Of a DNA stretch of 64,000 nucleotides, positions 18,494-26,698 are shown one piece after another; within the stretch, counting starts at the first letter, position 1, and each line of letters opens with the position of its first letter. The notes under the pieces were generated by a model that was not told the origin of the DNA, ran no database searches, and saw only the letters and a list, made by a program, of their open reading frames with translations. The stretch lies in NCBI RefSeq assembly GCF_002950575.1, contig NZ_CP026923.1, positions 124,001 to 188,000 of the forward strand, read 5' to 3'. This DNA comes from Pontimonas salivibrio (GTDB lineage: Bacteria > Actinomycetota > Actinomycetes > Actinomycetales > Microbacteriaceae). The position numbers were made by a program, and so were the translations under genes.

Positions 18494-19918
18494 ATGACAC
18501 GTGTTGCCCAGGCCCTCGACACTTTGGCCACTTTGGTTGGTCGACCGCCGGTGAGCGACCTGGCGTCAGCATTTGATGCCGCCGGTTTCGAACTTTCCCT
18601 GGTGGGTGGACCCGTGAGGGACGCCTTTTTAGGAAAAGACGTCAACGATTTGGACTTTGCCAGCTCAGCACACCCGGATCAGATTGAGCAGATCGTGCGG
18701 CCCCTCGCGGACGCGGTGTGGGATGTGGGTCGAGAGTTTGGCACCATTGCGGCACAGTTTGGTGACACCACCATCGAAATCACGACCTACCGTGCGGATA
18801 GTTACGACGGGGCGAGCAGGAAACCCACCGTTGAGTTTGGTGACTCGTTGGATGAGGATCTGGTCCGCAGGGATTTCACCTTGAATGCGATGGCGGTGCG
18901 CGTGCCTGGCCTCGTCTTGGTGGACCCGTACGGGGGTTTGACTGACTTGATGGACGGGGTGCTTCGCACACCCAGCCCACCGGAAGTGTCGTTTGGTGAC
19001 GACCCCTTGCGCATGCTTCGCGCGTGTCGTTTCGTGGCCCAGCTGGGTGCGCGGATTGAGCCGGAAACTGCCAGTGCGCTGAGTGAGATGGCCCCACGTA
19101 TCGAGGGGATTTCTGCTGAGCGAGTTCGAGATGAGTTGGTCAAGCTCCTGTCAACGCCCCACCCGCGGGAAGGGGTCGAAGCGTTTGTTGACTCCGGCCT
19201 TGCGCATTTGGTGTTACCGGAGTTGGCCCTGTTGCGGGAAGAGCGAGACGAGCACCGCCGCCATAAAGACGTGTACCAGCACAGCTTGACTGTCCTCGAA
19301 CAGGCCATTGAGTTAGAACAAGAACGCCACCCCGGTTCGCCACCCGATGTGACCCTCCGCATCGCGGCTCTGTTGCACGACATTGGCAAACCGGTGACGA
19401 AAAAGTTTGAACCGGGCGGGGTCGTGACCTTCCACCACCACGACGTGGTGGGGGCCAAGATGGCCAAAAAACGTTTGAAAGCTCTGCGCTTCGACAACAA
19501 CACCATCGACAGTGTCAGTTTGCTCATTGAACTGCACCTGCGGTTTTTTGGCTATGCCGACCAGGGATGGTCTGATTCGGCAGTCAGGCGCTACGTGCGG
19601 GATGCCGGTGATGAACTGGAGCGTCTACACATTGTGACCCGCGCGGATGTGACGACGAGGAATCGCCAAAAGGCTGACCGGTTAGCGTTTGCCTACGACG
19701 ACCTTGAAGCACGGATCAAGGAACTATCCGAAAAAGAAGAACTCCAAGCGATGCGTCCCGATCTCGACGGGCAGCAAATTATGGACATTTTGGGTATTGG
19801 GCCATCCCGCACGGTCGGCCAGGCGTATCGATTCTTGTTGGAGCTTCGAATTGACCACGGGCCGTTAGGGGAAGACGCGGCTAGGGAGCGCCTTTTAGAG
19901 TGGTGGGACAAGCAGTAG
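18494..19918 (+). CDS. cca: CCA tRNA nucleotidyltransferase
   Basis: Adds or repairs the CCA tail of tRNAs. It has 474 residues. The nucleotidyltransferase motif GGPVRDAFLGKDVNDLDFA carries the catalytic D-x-D. RRDFTLNAMAVR and the RNA-binding helices follow, and an HD domain has HDIGKPVTKK and HHHDVVGAKMAKKRL. The only tRNA in this window has no encoded CCA, which agrees with a need for this enzyme. It is divergent from the DUF6049-murJ operon. Confidence 0.92.
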   Translation: MTRVAQALDTLATLVGRPPVSDLASAFDAAGFELSLVGGPVRDAFLGKDVNDLDFASSAHPDQIEQIVRPLADAVWDVGREFGTIAAQFGDTTIEITTYRADSYDGASRKPTVEFGDSLDEDLVRRDFTLNAMAVRVPGLVLVDPYGGLTDLMDGVLRTPSPPEVSFGDDPLRMLRACRFVAQLGARIEPETASALSEMAPRIEGISAERVRDELVKLLSTPHPREGVEAFVDSGLAHLVLPELALLREERDEHRRHKDVYQHSLTVLEQAIELEQERHPGSPPDVTLRIAALLHDIGKPVTKKFEPGGVVTFHHHDVVGAKMAKKRLKALRFDNNTIDSVSLLIELHLRFFGYADQGWSDSAVRRYVRDAGDELERLHIVTRADVTTRNRQKADRLAFAYDDLEARIKELSEKEELQAMRPDLDGQQIMDILGIGPSRTVGQAYRFLLELRIDHGPLGEDAARERLLEWWDKQ

Positions 19919-19960
19919 AGGTTTGCCCCGGCCCGTGTTGACTGACTAGGCTGAAGCGTT

Positions 19961-19975
19961 GGTCCATCCTGGACC
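19961..19975 (+). other. Hairpin in the rpsF leader
   Basis: GGTCCA and TGGACC pair around a 3-base loop in the 122-base spacer between cca and rpsF. In many bacteria an S6:S18 protein complex binds the rpsF leader. I cannot confirm that motif here, and the hairpin could be incidental. No strong -35/-10 pair was found in the spacer. Confidence 0.3.
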
Positions 19976-20040
19976 ACAGCACTAACCCTCCTGTTGCAGA
20001 AATCCTGTAACCGTTCCAGTCCGAAGGAGGTCGGGTACAC

Positions 20041-20379
20041 GTGCATAAATATGAACTCATGGTGATCATGGATCCCGAGGTAGAAGAGCGAACAGTTGAG
20101 CCCAGTCTCAACCAGTTCCTCAAAGTCATTAGCGATGATGGCGGAACAATCGAATCGGTGGACATTTGGGGTAAGCGTCGTCTTGCCTACGAAATCCAGA
20201 AGAAGAACGAAGGCATTTATGCCGTCGTGAACTTCACTGCTCAGCCTGCAGCAACGGCAGAGCTTGACCGTCAGCTTCGCTTGAACGAAGCAGTCATGCG
20301 CACCAAAGTGTTGCGCGCAGAAGACGTCGCGTTCCGCGTGGGTCAGGATTCGACCCCCGCAGAGAGTAAAGCGAGCTAG
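20041..20379 (+). CDS. rpsF: 30S ribosomal protein S6
   Basis: A 112-residue S6 protein. Family features include [13 protein letters not shown] at the N-terminus, [24 protein letters not shown] and [11 protein letters not shown]. The start is GTG at 20041 with GAAGGAGG upstream. It is the first gene of rpsF-ssb-rpsR-rplI. Confidence 0.97.
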   Translation: MHKYELMVIMDPEVEERTVEPSLNQFLKVISDDGGTIESVDIWGKRRLAYEIQKKNEGIYAVVNFTAQPAATAELDRQLRLNEAVMRTKVLRAEDVAFRVGQDSTPAESKAS

Positions 20380-20383
20380 GACG

Positions 20384-20875
20384 ATGGCAGGAGAAACTCC
20401 CATCACTGTCGTGGGTAACCTCACGGCCGACCCCGAACTGCGCTACACCCAAAACGGTGTCGCGGTGGCGAACTTCACCATCGCGTCGACGCCTCGGACC
20501 TACGACCGTCAAAGCGGCGAGTGGAAAGACGGCGAAGCCCTGTTTATGCGAGCCAGTGTGTGGCGTGATTTTGCCGAACACGTGTCGAACTCATTGACTA
20601 AAGGAGCCAGGGTGGTTGCCACCGGACGCTTACGTCAACGTTCGTTTGAGACGAAAGAGGGCGAAAAGCGCACCACCATTGAGATGGAGGTCGACGAAAT
20701 CGGCCCCAGCCTGCGCTACGCAACCGCAGCGGTCACAAAGCAATCATCAGGTGGAGGAAACCGCCAGGTAGCTGCTGATGACCAGTGGGCTTCGCCCGCT
20801 GCCGGCGGCCAAACCCAAGACCCTTGGGCCACACCTGGAGTGAGCGCCCCGGCCAGCGATGACGTGCCGTTCTAG
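20384..20875 (+). CDS. ssb: Single-stranded DNA-binding protein
   Basis: A 163-residue SSB. The OB fold occupies about residues 1-110 ([50 protein letters not shown]). A Gly/Gln-rich flexible tail ends in the acidic tip ASDDVPF, which recruits partner proteins. It starts 4 bases after rpsF and is co-transcribed with ribosomal genes, as is usual. Confidence 0.97.
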   Translation: MAGETPITVVGNLTADPELRYTQNGVAVANFTIASTPRTYDRQSGEWKDGEALFMRASVWRDFAEHVSNSLTKGARVVATGRLRQRSFETKEGEKRTTIEMEVDEIGPSLRYATAAVTKQSSGGGNRQVAADDQWASPAAGGQTQDPWATPGVSAPASDDVPF

Positions 20876-20921
20876 GCACGCACCCCGTTTTTACCACTTG
20901 AGATAAGAAGGAAAGAAGAAC

Positions 20922-21185
20922 ATGGCAGGAAAAGCAAGCGGTGACCGCCGCAAGCCTCGTGGACCCAAGGGTGGAAAGCCCCAGGCCCCGGTCAAGGCAA
21001 TCACGGTAGGTGTCATTGACTACAAGGACGTCCAAACACTGAAGCGGTTCATTTCCGAGCGTGGCAAGATTCGCGCCCGTCGAATCACCGGTGTATCAGT
21101 GCAGGAGCAGCGCCTTCTGGCGAAAGCGATTAAGAACGCCCGCGAGATGGCCCTCTTGCCCTACGCAGGCGCTGGGAGGTCCTAG
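20922..21185 (+). CDS. rpsR: 30S ribosomal protein S18
   Basis: An 87-residue basic S18. The core is [24 protein letters not shown] followed by [22 protein letters not shown]. The N-terminal extension ([20 protein letters not shown]) lacks the cysteines found in zinc-binding S18 variants. GAAGGAAAG precedes the ATG. It lies 46 bases after ssb and 3 bases before rplI. Confidence 0.96.
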   Translation: MAGKASGDRRKPRGPKGGKPQAPVKAITVGVIDYKDVQTLKRFISERGKIRARRITGVSVQEQRLLAKAIKNAREMALLPYAGAGRS

Positions 21186-21188
21186 ACC

Positions 21189-21641
21189 ATGGCGAAGGTA
21201 ATCCTTACCCACGAAGTATCTGGTTTGGGCCGTGCGGGCGACGTCGTCGACGTCCGCGAGGGCTACGCGAGGAACTATTTGTTGCCACAGGGCTACGCCA
21301 TGGCGTGGACCAAGGGTGGACAAAAGCAGGTTGACCAGATTCGTCAGTCTCGTGAAGCCAAAGCCATGGCGAGCCAGGAAGAAGCGGCGAACTTGCGCGA
21401 CAAGCTGGAAGCCGGCCCCATTCGTGTGCCTGCGAAGTCCGGAAAAGAAGGCAAGCTTTTTGGTTCCGTGACACGAGCGGACATCGAGAAGGCTGTTGCC
21501 GACCAGGGCCTGGGTGCGATTGATCACCGGACCATTGATATCCCTCACGCTATCAAGCGCGTTGGGGAGCACAAGGCAACGGTGTCGCTCGCCGATGGCG
21601 TTGTCGCAGCTTTGACCCTCTCGGTGGTCGCAGAGAAGTAG
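21189..21641 (+). CDS. rplI: 50S ribosomal protein L9
   Basis: A 150-residue L9. The N-terminal domain carries the signature GRAGDVVDVREGYARNYLLP, followed by a connecting helix and a C-terminal domain with LFGSVTRADIEKAV. It is the last gene of the rpsF cluster and is followed by a hairpin at 21659. Confidence 0.97.
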   Translation: MAKVILTHEVSGLGRAGDVVDVREGYARNYLLPQGYAMAWTKGGQKQVDQIRQSREAKAMASQEEAANLRDKLEAGPIRVPAKSGKEGKLFGSVTRADIEKAVADQGLGAIDHRTIDIPHAIKRVGEHKATVSLADGVVAALTLSVVAEK

Positions 21642-21658
21642 TTTTTCGCGCCCACTTT

Positions 21659-21692
21659 GACGCCGAGTGTCCCTTCGGGGGCACTCGGCGTC
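21659..21692 (+). terminator. Hairpin terminator after rplI
   Basis: GACGCCGAGTG (21659-21669) pairs perfectly with CACTCGGCGTC (21682-21692), and the inner CCC-TTC-GGG extends the stem. Only a short, weak T stretch follows, so it may be a Rho-assisted or weak intrinsic terminator. Confidence 0.65.
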
Positions 21693-22073
21693 GGCGTTTC
21701 GGAGGAGATAAATGTTTCACCTTTTTCCACAGAGCGCCCTGGGGTTAGTAACCCTCAACCGTGTGTTTATACAGGTTTTCGGGGCCACATGTGTGAATTT
21801 TTAACTTCGGTAAATCGGCTTTTTTATGGCCAAATTAGTCTAACGAGGGGCCTTTTCTCCCCAGGTTATGCACATGCTGCGCGGAGTTGCTCCCCGATAA
21901 TCCACATAGTTATCCACAGGGGTGGTTGAGCCCGGCCCGGCAGCTGTTTATGGTGAGAGCTCATGACATTTTCCGTCCTGAGCGGAGTCAAAGGTTTTGT
22001 CCTCACGGGCTTTGTCTGTGGTGGCTGGTAGAACTGCCTTAGTGGGCATTCCTAGTGTGTGGAAAGGGCGTTG
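21693..22073. promoter_or_regulatory. rplI-dnaB spacer with a DnaA-box cluster
   Basis: About 380 bases without a convincing gene. It holds four same-strand DnaA-box-like 9-mers: TTTTCCACA (21723-21731), TTATGCACA (21866-21874), TAATCCACA (21898-21906) and a perfect TTATCCACA (21910-21918). The stretch 21740-21850 is AT-rich. The dnaB promoter must lie here, but I cannot assign clear -35/-10 boxes. Possible roles are DnaA control of dnaB or DnaA titration. Confidence 0.6.
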
Positions 22074-23447
22074 ATGTCGATACCTCAGCTTGGTCTCGTT
22101 TCGGACCTTCCCGACGAATACCAGCGCTCAGGTGAACGCACACCTCCCCACGATCTACTGGCCGAGCAGAGCACCCTCGGTGGGATGTTGCTCAGCAAGG
22201 ACGCCGTCGCGGACGTCATTGAGGTGTTGCGCGGCAAAGACTTCTATCACCCCAAACACGAGATCATCTTCGACTCGATCTTGTCGTTGTACTCGCACGG
22301 AGAGCCCACCGACGTCATCACAGTGACCGAGGAGCTCACTAAAACTGGTCTTCTCCAACGCGCGGGTGGCGTTGATTACCTCCACAGCGTGGTGTCGCTC
22401 GTTCCGACGGCTGCCAGCGCTGGTCACTATGCCCAAATCGTTGCCGACAAGGCTGTGCTTCGGCGCTTAGTGGATGCCGGCACGCGCATTGCCAACATGG
22501 GCTACGCGAGTGAAGGCGAGGTTGCCGACCTCGTTAATGTCGCCCAAACCGAGATTTATCAGGTGTCCGGAGGGGTAGAAGCCGAAGACTACGTGCCCCT
22601 GACAGACGCCGTCGGCGAGGCGGTCGACGAGATCGAGGCTGCTCGAGGCTCCAGCGGCGAAATGATGGGTGTTCCGTCAGGATTTGCCGATCTCGACCAA
22701 CTCACCAACGGTTTCCACCGGGGCCAGTTGGTGCTCATTGCCGCCAGGCCTGCGCTCGGTAAGTCAACACTTGCGCTCGACTTCGCGAGGGCCGCGGCAA
22801 TCAAACACAATTTGCCCTCAATCGTGTTCTCACTGGAAATGAGTCGATCGGAAATCGCGATGAGGTTGCTCGCGGCGGAGGCTGCCGTTCCCCTTCAGAA
22901 AATGCGAAAAGGGATGGTCGAGCAGCGGGATTGGACGACTATCGCGCAGACCCGTGGCCGCATTGACCAGGCCCCACTCTTCATCGATGACAGCCCCAAT
23001 ATGAGCCTCGTTGAAATTCGGGCAAAATGTCGTCGGCTGAAGCAGCGAGTCGGCTTAAAGCTTGTCATCATCGACTACCTGCAGTTAATGAGCGCTGGGA
23101 AAAAAGTTGAATCCCGCCAACAGGAAGTCAGCGAGTTTTCCAGGGCCCTGAAGCTGCTCGCCAAAGAGCTTGAAGTGCCCGTCATTGCTCTGTCCCAGCT
23201 AAACCGTGGACCCGAGCAGCGTGCGGACAAGAAACCCCAATTGTCGGACCTTCGCGAGTCGGGTTCGCTCGAACAGGACGCTGACCTCGTGGTGCTCCTT
23301 CACCGCGACAGTGCGTACGAGCAAGAAAACCCTCGCGCGGGAGAAGCCGACCTGATTGTGGCAAAGCACCGAAACGGGCCGACCGGCACCATCACGGTCG
23401 GATTCCAAGGCCACTATTCGCGCTTTGCGGATATGCCGAAGGTTTAG
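22074..23447 (+). CDS. dnaB: Replicative DNA helicase DnaB
   Basis: Hexameric helicase of the replication fork; about 457 residues and no intein. The N-terminal domain has AEQSTLGGMLLSKDAVADV. The RecA-like domain has Walker A ARPALGKSTLALDFARAAA, Walker B VIIDYLQLM, then LSQLNRGPEQRADKKP and SDLRESGSLEQDADLV. The ATG at 22074 (MSIPQLGLVSDLP) has AAAGGG upstream; an in-frame GTG at 22059 adds five residues. It ends overlapping the convergent gene at 23444 by 4 bases. Confidence 0.97.
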   Translation: MSIPQLGLVSDLPDEYQRSGERTPPHDLLAEQSTLGGMLLSKDAVADVIEVLRGKDFYHPKHEIIFDSILSLYSHGEPTDVITVTEELTKTGLLQRAGGVDYLHSVVSLVPTAASAGHYAQIVADKAVLRRLVDAGTRIANMGYASEGEVADLVNVAQTEIYQVSGGVEAEDYVPLTDAVGEAVDEIEAARGSSGEMMGVPSGFADLDQLTNGFHRGQLVLIAARPALGKSTLALDFARAAAIKHNLPSIVFSLEMSRSEIAMRLLAAEAAVPLQKMRKGMVEQRDWTTIAQTRGRIDQAPLFIDDSPNMSLVEIRAKCRRLKQRVGLKLVIIDYLQLMSAGKKVESRQQEVSEFSRALKLLAKELEVPVIALSQLNRGPEQRADKKPQLSDLRESGSLEQDADLVVLLHRDSAYEQENPRAGEADLIVAKHRNGPTGTITVGFQGHYSRFADMPKV

Positions 23448-24688
23448 ACGGCGTCTACCCCGTATAGCGCGTCTAGTTCGTGAAGATATTCTTCACTGGA
23501 AAGCGCCACGACCGCGGTGCCCTCTGGATCAAAATCGAGTGCTCCGGCCTCGGCCAAGAGTGACATCAGCGTGTGATGCGCGCTCACATTATGGCTAGAA
23601 AAAGACAGGCACCTTTCAAAGCGAATTCCGGTGCTTCCGCGCTGATCGGTGTGTCCACCGCGGTCTTCTTTGAGCCGCACGTCGTGGGCCGTGTATGCCG
23701 TTCGAGAGGCAAAGAATGTCGTACCCGCAACGGTGAGTGTGACGCCGGGAACATGCAGGGCATCCCAGGCAATCAGGGGCACCATATTGGTTTTATCGAC
23801 AGGCATGGGCATCAGGGCTTTATGGTTTCGCGCCGTTCGACCGTTGTCCAACTCCATCGCCTTCCAAGAGGATGTCCGAAAGCACACGAAAGTAAATTCG
23901 GAAAGGCGGGTTCTTTCCTCGTGGGCGACAAACCACTTCGTCGAGTCACTATTGGCGTAAGCAAGGTCGCACCGGCCCCCCAACGCGTCACCTGATGGCC
24001 AACCGGTGACCCCAGGAGCAATGACCCTTGCAACCAAGGCATCGTCTAGGCCCGCCGCGGAAAGACCTGAAGGAGCTGGACCCATCGCTACGACGGCCCG
24101 CCCTTCTAGAGTGGTGCGCCACGAACCAGCACCTACAAAATCTGGTTCACCGTGCTGTCCCTTGGTGAGAAGCCACAGAAGGTGACCCGCATCGGCCCAG
24201 AAAGCTGCAGTATGTGAAGCAGGAGCACGGGTATGCCACGTCTGAGTTGCTCCGCCGAGGTCCCGGGAATAAAGGTGGGCGAGAAACAATTCCGCGCGTT
24301 GTCGGTCATTTTTGGGGCGACGTGAACGGATGAGGCTCCGTGCCTGTTCCCCAAAAGAGTGAGACGCCCCGAAACAGCCCACTGCCCGAGAGAGGTTCTC
24401 TAAGACAAACCAGCCCGTGGGCGATAGCGCCGAGTGTCGCAGGCTGTGGGAAAGTTCCTGAAGCGCACTACTTGCGTGTTCGTGCGACAGGCTCTCGTCG
24501 AGGCGGCCAGTAATGACCTCGGAAAACGTGGTTGCCGCGTGCCGGCCACCGATCAGACTGTGATTGCGGTGGAGGGCGGCTCTGGCTGCTGTGCCCTCGG
24601 CGTTTTCAATCGCCCTCTTTACCTGGTCAAGCAACACTCGCGCCTTGCGCAGCCGTAGTGAGGTCGAAATTCCAGAGAGTGTATACAT
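23444..24688 (-). CDS. Unassigned protein, paralogue A of a tandem pair (envelope-glycan locus)
   Basis: A 414-residue soluble protein whose family I do not recognise. It is clearly homologous to the neighbour at 24691-25932. Shared blocks are GRLDES (61-66), ENLSR-x-VGCF (97-105), WADAGH (164-169), MGPAP (202-206), GG-x-CDLAYA (237-245), GTTFFAS (322-328), GSTG-x-RFERC (351-360), HNV (366-368) and a C-terminal EYL-x3-LD-x-LYG. Residues 1-190 look all-helical. The part from about 195, where strand-like VVAMGPAP begins, looks alpha/beta and could be a nucleotide-sugar-binding fold. No signal peptide or membrane segment is seen. The start is 2 bases after its paralogue's stop. Location beside the Kdo operon suggests a glycan-transfer role, which is inference only. 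Confidence 0.6.
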   Translation of the reverse strand: MYTLSGISTSLRLRKARVLLDQVKRAIENAEGTAARAALHRNHSLIGGRHAATTFSEVITGRLDESLSHEHASSALQELSHSLRHSALSPTGWFVLENLSRAVGCFGASHSFGEQARSLIRSRRPKNDRQRAELFLAHLYSRDLGGATQTWHTRAPASHTAAFWADAGHLLWLLTKGQHGEPDFVGAGSWRTTLEGRAVVAMGPAPSGLSAAGLDDALVARVIAPGVTGWPSGDALGGRCDLAYANSDSTKWFVAHEERTRLSEFTFVCFRTSSWKAMELDNGRTARNHKALMPMPVDKTNMVPLIAWDALHVPGVTLTVAGTTFFASRTAYTAHDVRLKEDRGGHTDQRGSTGIRFERCLSFSSHNVSAHHTLMSLLAEAGALDFDPEGTAVVALSSEEYLHELDALYGVDAV

Positions 24689-24690
24689 CG

Positions 24691-25932
24691 CTACGCACGG
24701 TCCCTGCCGTAAAGCTCATCTAATGTCGCCAGGTACTCGCCGGTTGACATCCCCGCGACCTGCGCAGTTTCCTTGTCGGCGACCAACGCACCCCCCTGGA
24801 GAAGGTTCGCCACCAGGGTGAGGTTCTCGGTGACGTTGTGTCGGGCAAAGGTAGGGCAGCGCTCAAAACGCTGCCCAGTACTACCTGTTTCATCCGTGCC
24901 CCGCCCCAGGGTGTGTTTAAAGCGTCGGTTACCTGCCGTATACGCGGTGTGGGAGGCAAAAAATGTTGTGCCACCGAGAGTGAGAGACACCTCGGGCACT
25001 TTGAGCAGGTCCCAGACCATCAACGGGATCATGTTGGGCGACGACCCTCCCAACATCAACAGCCGAGGGTCGGCCGCCGCACGAAGAACGGTGGAGCTAC
25101 TGTTTGGAAGGGACGCATTCGACTGGTCTAATCGAAAACTCACCGCCTGGAACGCTCCAAGGGCAGACCAAGAATCGGACTCACTAATCCAGTTCCTCGT
25201 CTCCCGACTGGCATAAGCCAAGTCACACGCACCGCCCAGAGGGTCAGTGGCGGGGTCCCAACTTAAGACATCTTGCATGATGACCCGCGCGGTTAACGTC
25301 TGGCCGTTCAGGTCTTGTGTGGTCAGTGAGGTGGGAGCGGGGCCCATCACAATCGCCGGATGGTTCGACACCACGCGAGAAAACTCTGAGTCGGTGTCGA
25401 ACTGGGACATGCCCGAGTGGCCCCCACTCCACAGGAACAAGTAATGGCCCGCATCGGCCCACAGCGGGCTACCCGGATTACCACCGGTGGTGTTCTCCCA
25501 TATACGGATTGCTTCGGTGAGGTTCCTGTCGTGGAGGGCTGCGAGAAAATGCTCCGAAGGTGTTCCACCCTCCGAAATCACGGCAACGGCGGCACGACGA
25601 AAAGCATCAGAAGCCAGAAAACACCCCACCGTTCGGGAGAGGTTTTCCAGTGTGATCCAGCTTCTCGAGGAAAGACGACCCTTACCCAGGGTCTGAGCCA
25701 GTTCCACAAAACCGCGGCTGGCCTCCTCGTGTGACACCGAATCGTCGAGGCGTCCCACCAGCAGTGCCGTGAGAGTGTCGCGCTCGCTCGAGCCGAGAGA
25801 CAGTCGGCGTCCGTGGGAGGAGACGAGCTTTGCGATGGTTTCGGAATCACCAGCCCTCAGCGCAGACTTGAAGCCGGTAATGAGGGCCGTGTGTGGATCT
25901 AAGAGGCGTCGGAGAGGACGAGGCAACCTCAT
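24691..25932 (-). CDS. Unassigned protein, paralogue B of a tandem pair (envelope-glycan locus)
   Basis: A 413-residue paralogue of the downstream gene, sharing the same block order: RLDDS (61-65), ENLSR-x-VGCF (96-105), WADAGH (158-163), MGPAP (196-200), GGACDLAYA, GTTFFAS, GSTGQRFERC and HNV. The N-terminus is basic (RLPRPLRRLLDP), then helical. It has a very strong Shine-Dalgarno, AGGAGG, just upstream of the ATG at 25932. It is divergent from kdsB with a 37-base spacer, so the two operons probably share control. I do not recognise the family. A glycosyltransferase-like C-terminal domain is possible, based on the strand-GPAP turn and the STG motif. Confidence 0.6.
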   Translation of the reverse strand: MRLPRPLRRLLDPHTALITGFKSALRAGDSETIAKLVSSHGRRLSLGSSERDTLTALLVGRLDDSVSHEEASRGFVELAQTLGKGRLSSRSWITLENLSRTVGCFLASDAFRRAAVAVISEGGTPSEHFLAALHDRNLTEAIRIWENTTGGNPGSPLWADAGHYLFLWSGGHSGMSQFDTDSEFSRVVSNHPAIVMGPAPTSLTTQDLNGQTLTARVIMQDVLSWDPATDPLGGACDLAYASRETRNWISESDSWSALGAFQAVSFRLDQSNASLPNSSSTVLRAAADPRLLMLGGSSPNMIPLMVWDLLKVPEVSLTLGGTTFFASHTAYTAGNRRFKHTLGRGTDETGSTGQRFERCPTFARHNVTENLTLVANLLQGGALVADKETAQVAGMSTGEYLATLDELYGRDRA

Positions 25933-25969
25933 GTCGTCCTCCTCTGGGGGCTCGCGCTAGATTGGACGG

Positions 25970-26698
25970 GTGCCAGAGCCCCACGTCATTATTCCAGCAC
26001 GGCTGGCCTCTACGCGTTTCCCCCGCAAAGTTCTTGCCGATGTCGGTGGAAAACCTATGGTTCAGCGGGTTTGGGAGAGAGCCAAAGACGCTGTGGGTGC
26101 GGACTTCGTCCACGTCACCACCGACTCCGAAGAAGTGGCAGACGTTGCCAGAGGGTTCGGCGCCGACGTCACAATGTCCTCAGAGGACGCGCGCTGTGGG
26201 ACAGAGCGGGTGGCCGAACTTGCGGGCGCACTCGATGCGTCGGCGTTAGTCAATGTCCAAGCTGACGACCCTTTTATTTCCTCGGCCCTCATTAATGAGT
26301 CCATCAGTTCCTTTTTCGATCGGGGGCTAGCCGTGTGCACTCCGATCTTTCGAATTTCGCTCGAGGACGGCCAGACTCCGCACATTGTGAAAGTTGCTCG
26401 ATCACATTCGGGTCGAGCCCTGTATTTTTCCCGGGCTGTCATTCCTCACGATCGTGACGGCGCCGAACCTGACGCTGAACTGTGGGGCCACGTCGGACTG
26501 TATGTCTATAGCCCTGAAGCGGTGGAAGCTTTTGCGTCCTTTGGAGAGAGCGAGCTCGAGAAGCGCGAAAAGCTCGAACAGCTGCGCTTTCTCGAAAACG
26601 ACATCCCGATCGCCACTTTTGTGACCGACTATCGTCCCCGCGCCGTCGATGTGCCCGAAGACCTCGAGCGGATGCTGAAAGATGGCGTTAATGACTAA
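25970..26698 (+). CDS. kdsB: 3-deoxy-manno-octulosonate cytidylyltransferase (CMP-Kdo synthetase)
   Basis: Activates Kdo with CTP to CMP-Kdo. It has 242 residues. The nucleotide-binding start HVIIPARLASTRFPRKVLAD is the KdsB signature, followed by GGKPMVQRVWERAK, the CxT-region CGTERVAEL and VNVQADDPFIS. Where E. coli KdsB has VQGDEP, this protein has VQADDP; the first acidic residue is kept. The C-terminal part has KREKLEQLRFLENDIPI. The start is GTG at 25970. It begins the operon and overlaps kdsD by 8 bases. A related CMP-ulosonate could be the product, but the presence of kdsD, kdsA and kdsC supports Kdo. Confidence 0.88.
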   Translation: MPEPHVIIPARLASTRFPRKVLADVGGKPMVQRVWERAKDAVGADFVHVTTDSEEVADVARGFGADVTMSSEDARCGTERVAELAGALDASALVNVQADDPFISSALINESISSFFDRGLAVCTPIFRISLEDGQTPHIVKVARSHSGRALYFSRAVIPHDRDGAEPDAELWGHVGLYVYSPEAVEAFASFGESELEKREKLEQLRFLENDIPIATFVTDYRPRAVDVPEDLERMLKDGVND

